Notes under the pieces: model-generated
The model's input: only the letters and a program-made list of their open reading frames with translations
What the model was told of the DNA's origin: nothing
Database searches by the model: none
Shown here: positions 60,155-64,000 of the stretch, in pieces
Layout: each line of letters opens with the position of its first letter
Position numbering within the stretch: position 1 is the stretch's first letter
Position numbers and translations under genes: made by a program
Source: Plutella xylostella
Taxonomy: Eukaryota > Arthropoda > Insecta > Lepidoptera > Plutellidae
Assembly (NCBI RefSeq): GCF_932276165.1
Contig: NC_063993.1
Coordinates: forward strand, 11,170,001-11,234,000
Length of the DNA stretch: 64,000 nucleotides
Direction of reading: 5' to 3'

Positions 60155-60423
60155 TATTAAATGTCACTTTTGATTTACGTCTTCATTACAAGGACCCTTA
60201 ATTTGCCAGAAAACAACCACTTAAAATCGGTCACCCAACTAATGTGTTGCTGTTAAATTATCAGTACGATCAGTGAAGCTAGCTCACCTACGGACGATTT
60301 GTGATTAATGTTTATTCAGTAGACACTTATTAAATAGTTCAATAAGAGCGTAATGGCCTATAATTCGTCACTAAACAATTAGGTTGGAACGTAGACGAAA
60401 TAAAACAAAAAAAAAATTGAAAT

Positions 60424-62386
60424 TTATTTATTTCCTAACATTTTCTCGTTAGCTTCTATGTTACTACATTCATCTACTTCGTTATCTTTCAACTCCACTT
60501 CAATTTTCTGCAACGTTTTGTTAAATGTCTCCGGCAAATAGAAGTAGAAAAATATCAGTATGAGACTGACACCCATCGCACTGACAAGGAACATGCCATG
60601 TACCCCGAGGTATTTCAGCAAAGATGGCGTCGTTTTCATCGTAACAAACGAGCATACTCCAAATATTACACTCCCGATTCCCATACCTATACCTCGATGA
60701 GCTAGCGGGTATATCTCGCCTTGCACTGTGAACAAAGTGCCTAGAATACCACCATTTAATAACAAAAGATACACTAGCATCAATGAGAATGGAAGCCAGG
60801 ATATCTTCATAGGCAATATGCCTAGATGTGACAGATACGATACAGAACGCGTATAGAACCGTTACACAGGGAACCCCTACCCCGAACATCAGATGTCTTC
60901 GTTTAATCTGTGTGACGGCAGCGGCTGATATGCAAGTCCCAGCCAAGTTGCACATGTCTATGACAAATGTGTAGTAGCCAGCTCGCTCCAGGTCCCCAGT
61001 TATAGCGTTTACTACATCCATATAGGATACTATGGCCAGCTTACCACAGACGTCTAAATGCACGACACAGACGAAGGTAATCAATGTTGCCTTCAAGAAC
61101 CCTTTGTCCAAAAACGCTTCAGTAATCCGCCGAAATATCCCAGATCGGTCTGCGCGTTTCCTAGCAATGACCCGGCCCTGCCACTCGATCAGTTTGTCCA
61201 ATTCTTCCTTCTCTTCTTCTCCTCGGAACCAGTTGAAGGATTTGCTGCATTCTTGGAATCGTCCTTGCGAGGCGAGCCACGCGGGACTGTCAGGGCTTAC
61301 AAGCAAAACTACTAGTGCTATTATCAGAGGGACATATGAAAGTACAGCTAGAATCCTCCAATGGACGAAGCTGCCCAAAAATCTTGCACTTCCGAGGCCA
61401 AAGACGAACATTGCGAAGGTTACATCTAGCATCGTTCCCCGGATTTTCGGAGAGCAGCATTCTGCTATGCTCATTGCGTTCAAAGGTCCAGAGCCACTGC
61501 CGAGGCCGTATAGAATAAACGCAATGAATAGCGTCGTGAAGTCACTAGCGAAGTAAAGCGTGATGATGGAGATAGTATTAGGGAGCAGTAGTGACATGTT
61601 GATCCATTTTCTTCCGAATGTGGTGGTCAGAATGCCTGCGATGATGCGCGAAGGGCATAACGCCAACTGTATAATTGACGCTGAAAAGAAACATTGAATT
61701 GTGTAAAATCCGCTAAGCAAACTAGGTGAAATGACTAGTCACCTCTCTAGCAAAACCATCGTAAATCAAAACACACGTCCATCTTACTCGTATATTACAC
61801 TTCTCTTTTCATCGGGGGTTGAAAACTTACGTATCCAAGATTCCTGCTCCGCAGTCAGTTGAATCCTGCTGCCTGGCTGCCTCAGGTTGACAATCATAAC
61901 AGACTGGAGTCCATAGATGAAGCCCATGTGGTACTGGTGACACCACAGGCCGAACGAATAGCAGCACTGAAATAAACATATACTTATTAAACATATATTA
62001 TAGGTACATTGTCGGATAGTCTCCTTTCTATAGGATCGGGTTACGGATTCGGATAGGGTCCTTCCTAGTTTGCCACCGTGTTGAGAAGATTGTCCAGTTG
62101 GATTAGTCTCAGTCGCTGACTGCCCAGGGCCCAGGGTGCGAAGGGACTTAAATATAGAACTGGTGATACGTAAGTGTAACGTGAGGAAGCTTCTTTTGGG
62201 TTGTTACTTGTTATCATTACCAACATGAAATGTGTATTACCCTAACCAGTTTTCATGAGTTCCCTATAGAAATAGTTGAAAAGTTATCGGTCTTTGCTAG
62301 GCTCGAAATAATTTGAAAATGCGTCATTTATTATTTGCAATTAAATAAACAACATAAATTACCTGTTTCAATAAATGATGCACCAT
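60424..62386 (-). pseudogene. Tret1-like sugar transporter (MFS sugar porter) with an internal frameshift
   Basis: Exons on the minus strand are 62386-62363 (MVHHLLKQ), 61966-61831 and 61680-60424, all with good GT-AG borders in phase, for about 471 residues and 12 predicted membrane helices. Sugar-porter signs: SFGLWCHQYHMGFIYGLQSV at the first helix, the FGRK loop motif, MSIAECCSPKIRG after helix 4, SPDSPAWLASQGRFQE (usual PESPRWL) and YLPETFNKTLQKIE (usual PETKGKTL). The protein should move trehalose or another sugar across the plasma membrane. Near 60841 the frame breaks: after LYAFC the homologous continuation SYLSHLGILP lies in another frame, and comparison with the neighbouring copy suggests five bases are missing. 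AATAAA overlaps the stop codon. It may be a recent pseudogene or a sequence error; the rest is intact. Confidence 0.85.
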
Positions 62387-63429
62387 AACTACCGATTCTT
62401 CATTATTCAGATAGAAGCGAGCTATAAATTCACATTTCCATTTTTATTTCACCTTTGTTCATTGTGACACATCCAAAGCACACATAGGGCCTAACATAAC
62501 ACTAGTCAAAAATGTATTTAGCGAACTACTAAGCAATGTTGCATTGCTGATAATACCGTAACTTAGTTAAGCTAATATAATGTTTTGTTTTTATACTTAT
62601 ACAAATATTTTTGCAATATGTTATGCTCGATAACGTTACTTTCAGAGGTGTATGGCTGAAACTAACAGTTTTCACACACGTCAGTTTGGTATAGAATTAT
62701 CTGTTATATATGTAAATTAAGGTGCGTATTCAGTATCTAATAGATGATACATTGAAAATTAATTACCCCGCACCGATAGTATAAAATGGTTGTGCCGTTA
62801 CAGAAATAAATGTTTGGATACGAAAATAATTTGACATGTATTTGTATGTTTTTGCGAGTTACCTACTGATTACTTTTTACTGCGTATCGTGGAAACCTAC
62901 CTACTTATTCAGAACACTTCTAAATATTTCGAATAATCGCCTAATTAAAATACGCTGTGCGATAATAATGATTATTATAACCCTAATTACAAATGTGGCC
63001 ACAGAAAGACAGTTATGCGTTGTGAACATTTGGAGTCAGCTTAGGGATATAACTTTGTATTAATCTTAAATGTTTTCTACACATAATATTATGTCGAGAC
63101 AGAAAGTTAATCAGATCATTCTGGGACATCAAAGAATTTACACACTTTACCGTTGTAACTTTGTACCTAACATTCGTTAATAAATGCAACAGATGTTCGC
63201 CATTTTGATCTTTCATAAACTTTCCGATGTGTACCCATGGACACCGTCTCAACATATTTTTATAATTATGGTAAACATATCTCACTTGTGTACACACATT
63301 CCTCATTGTTAATCTCCAGTGCCTACTGATGAATTAGCAGTAGGCATTTTAGAGGACTATGTGTCTGATATAACGATTAATTAATAAATTTCAGGGAACG
63401 TATGAAATAAGGTAATAAATTTAATCAAC
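62387..63429. other. Gap between the two transporter genes
   Basis: AT-rich. It should contain the promoter of the first transporter copy and, at the right, the 3' end of the second. A 97-residue minus-strand frame (63306-63013) has no recognised domain and is not called. A TATATATG-type word near 62703 is not convincing as a core promoter. Confidence 0.4.
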
Positions 63430-64000
63430 TTATTTATTAATCAACATCTTTTCATTAGCCTCTACATTGGAAGTCAAATCATTACCGCCAACATCTTTCA
63501 ACTCCACTTCAATATTCTGTAACGTTTTATTAAATGTCTCTGGCAAATAAAAGTACAAGAATAACATAATTAAACTTAATATGATAGCAAATATTGAGAA
63601 CAAGCCGTGAACACCCACAGATTTTAAAAACGTTGGCGTCATTTTGACTATGATAAATGTGGACAAAGTGAAAACGAAGCCCGCTACTGCTATGCCAACG
63701 CCTCTGAAAGCCAAAGGGTACACCTCGCTTTGAATGGTGAAGAAGGTTCCCAAGGCACATGCGTTGATCATGAAGAAGTAAACCACCATTACAGTGAAAG
63801 GAAGCCACGATAACCTCGCCGGGAGCAAGTTCAAATACGAAATATAAGAAATCCCGCAGAATGTATACAGCATCAGTAATGTAGGTATCCCTAACCCGAA
63901 CACTAGAGTTCTTCGTCTCATTTTTTTGACTAAAATTGCGGAAAGACTTAATCCTAACAGATCGCACATGTCGATTAGAAATGCATAGTAATTCACATTC
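63430..64000 (-). CDS. Tret1-like sugar transporter, C-terminal part (cut by the window end)
   Basis: About 190 residues, open to the window edge, aligned throughout with the last third of the copy at 60424-62386. Shared blocks include YYAFLIDMCDLLG, LYTFCGISYISYLNLLPARL, SEVYPLAFRGVG, LKSVGVHGLF, FYLPETFNKTLQNIEVELKD and the tail VEANEKMLINK. It covers helices 8-12 and the cytoplasmic tail. The frame is intact here, including the stretch that is broken in the neighbour. AATAAA overlaps the stop as in the other copy. The two genes are tandem duplicates, about 55-60% identical by eye in this part. Confidence 0.93.
   Translation of the reverse strand, partial: NVNYYAFLIDMCDLLGLSLSAILVKKMRRRTLVFGLGIPTLLMLYTFCGISYISYLNLLPARLSWLPFTVMVVYFFMINACALGTFFTIQSEVYPLAFRGVGIAVAGFVFTLSTFIIVKMTPTFLKSVGVHGLFSIFAIILSLIMLFLYFYLPETFNKTLQNIEVELKDVGGNDLTSNVEANEKMLINK

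Noticed and set aside
61032..61556. 174-residue plus-strand frame
   Set aside because: It is the antisense shadow of the transporter coding exon.
63013..63306. 97-residue minus-strand frame between the transporters
   Set aside because: It has an ATG but no recognised domain, no polyadenylation signal and no sign of selection that I can see.
1..64000. CRISPR array, bacterial defence system or endosymbiont insertion
   Set aside because: No regularly spaced direct repeats and no prokaryotic-type gene clusters; all genes fit an insect nuclear genome.

Overview
The window is a stretch of animal nuclear DNA, almost certainly from a moth or butterfly (Lepidoptera). It is AT-rich, its genes are split by short GT-AG introns, and it is full of repeats typical of lepidopteran genomes: tRNA-derived SINEs, 5'-truncated RTE-type LINE copies with (TGATGA) tails, Helitron-like pieces carrying a (TCTG)n run, Tc1 elements and many foldback MITEs. 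No bacterial operon, CRISPR array, rRNA or functional tRNA gene was seen.

Layout. Positions 1-43300 are gene-poor. The one convincing gene is an intronless secreted acid lipase (6589-7836, +). The rest is intergenic DNA, or possibly introns of genes outside the window. It holds an RTE reverse-transcriptase fragment (20723-21653, with an 11-bp target duplication), four copies of a ~140-bp MITE with GGGTCACTCTATA-type ends, several perfect or near-perfect hairpins, a 969-bp deletion derivative of a Tc1/mariner-superfamily element (30917-31885), a broken THAP-domain exon pair (38418-38695), and a 1208-bp non-autonomous LTR element with identical 204-bp LTRs and a 4-bp duplication (40465-41672).

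Positions 43300-64000 are gene-dense. LIAS (mitochondrial lipoyl synthase, 43340-47084, -) can be rebuilt in eight exons as a 366-residue protein. Next is a secreted six-repeat, probably beta-propeller, protein of unrecognised function (47750-48559, -). Its 5' intron appears to be interrupted by a 1592-bp Tc1 element (48603-50194) whose DD34E transposase carries two stop codons. On the + strand a proline-rich C2H2 zinc-finger gene starts at 51737 and can be followed through eleven exons to 60119, where its third finger is cut at the exon end. Its introns are crowded with repeats, and most of its tenth exon occurs twice more downstream, tangled with a SINE and an RTE insertion. On the - strand lie two tandem Tret1-like sugar transporter genes: the first (60424-62386) has an internal frameshift and the second (63430-64000) runs off the window.

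The genes do not form one pathway. LIAS is a housekeeping enzyme for protein lipoylation. The lipase, the propeller protein and the transporters look like lineage-expanded digestive, secretory or transport genes. The main interest is the layered transposon history and its effects on gene structure.
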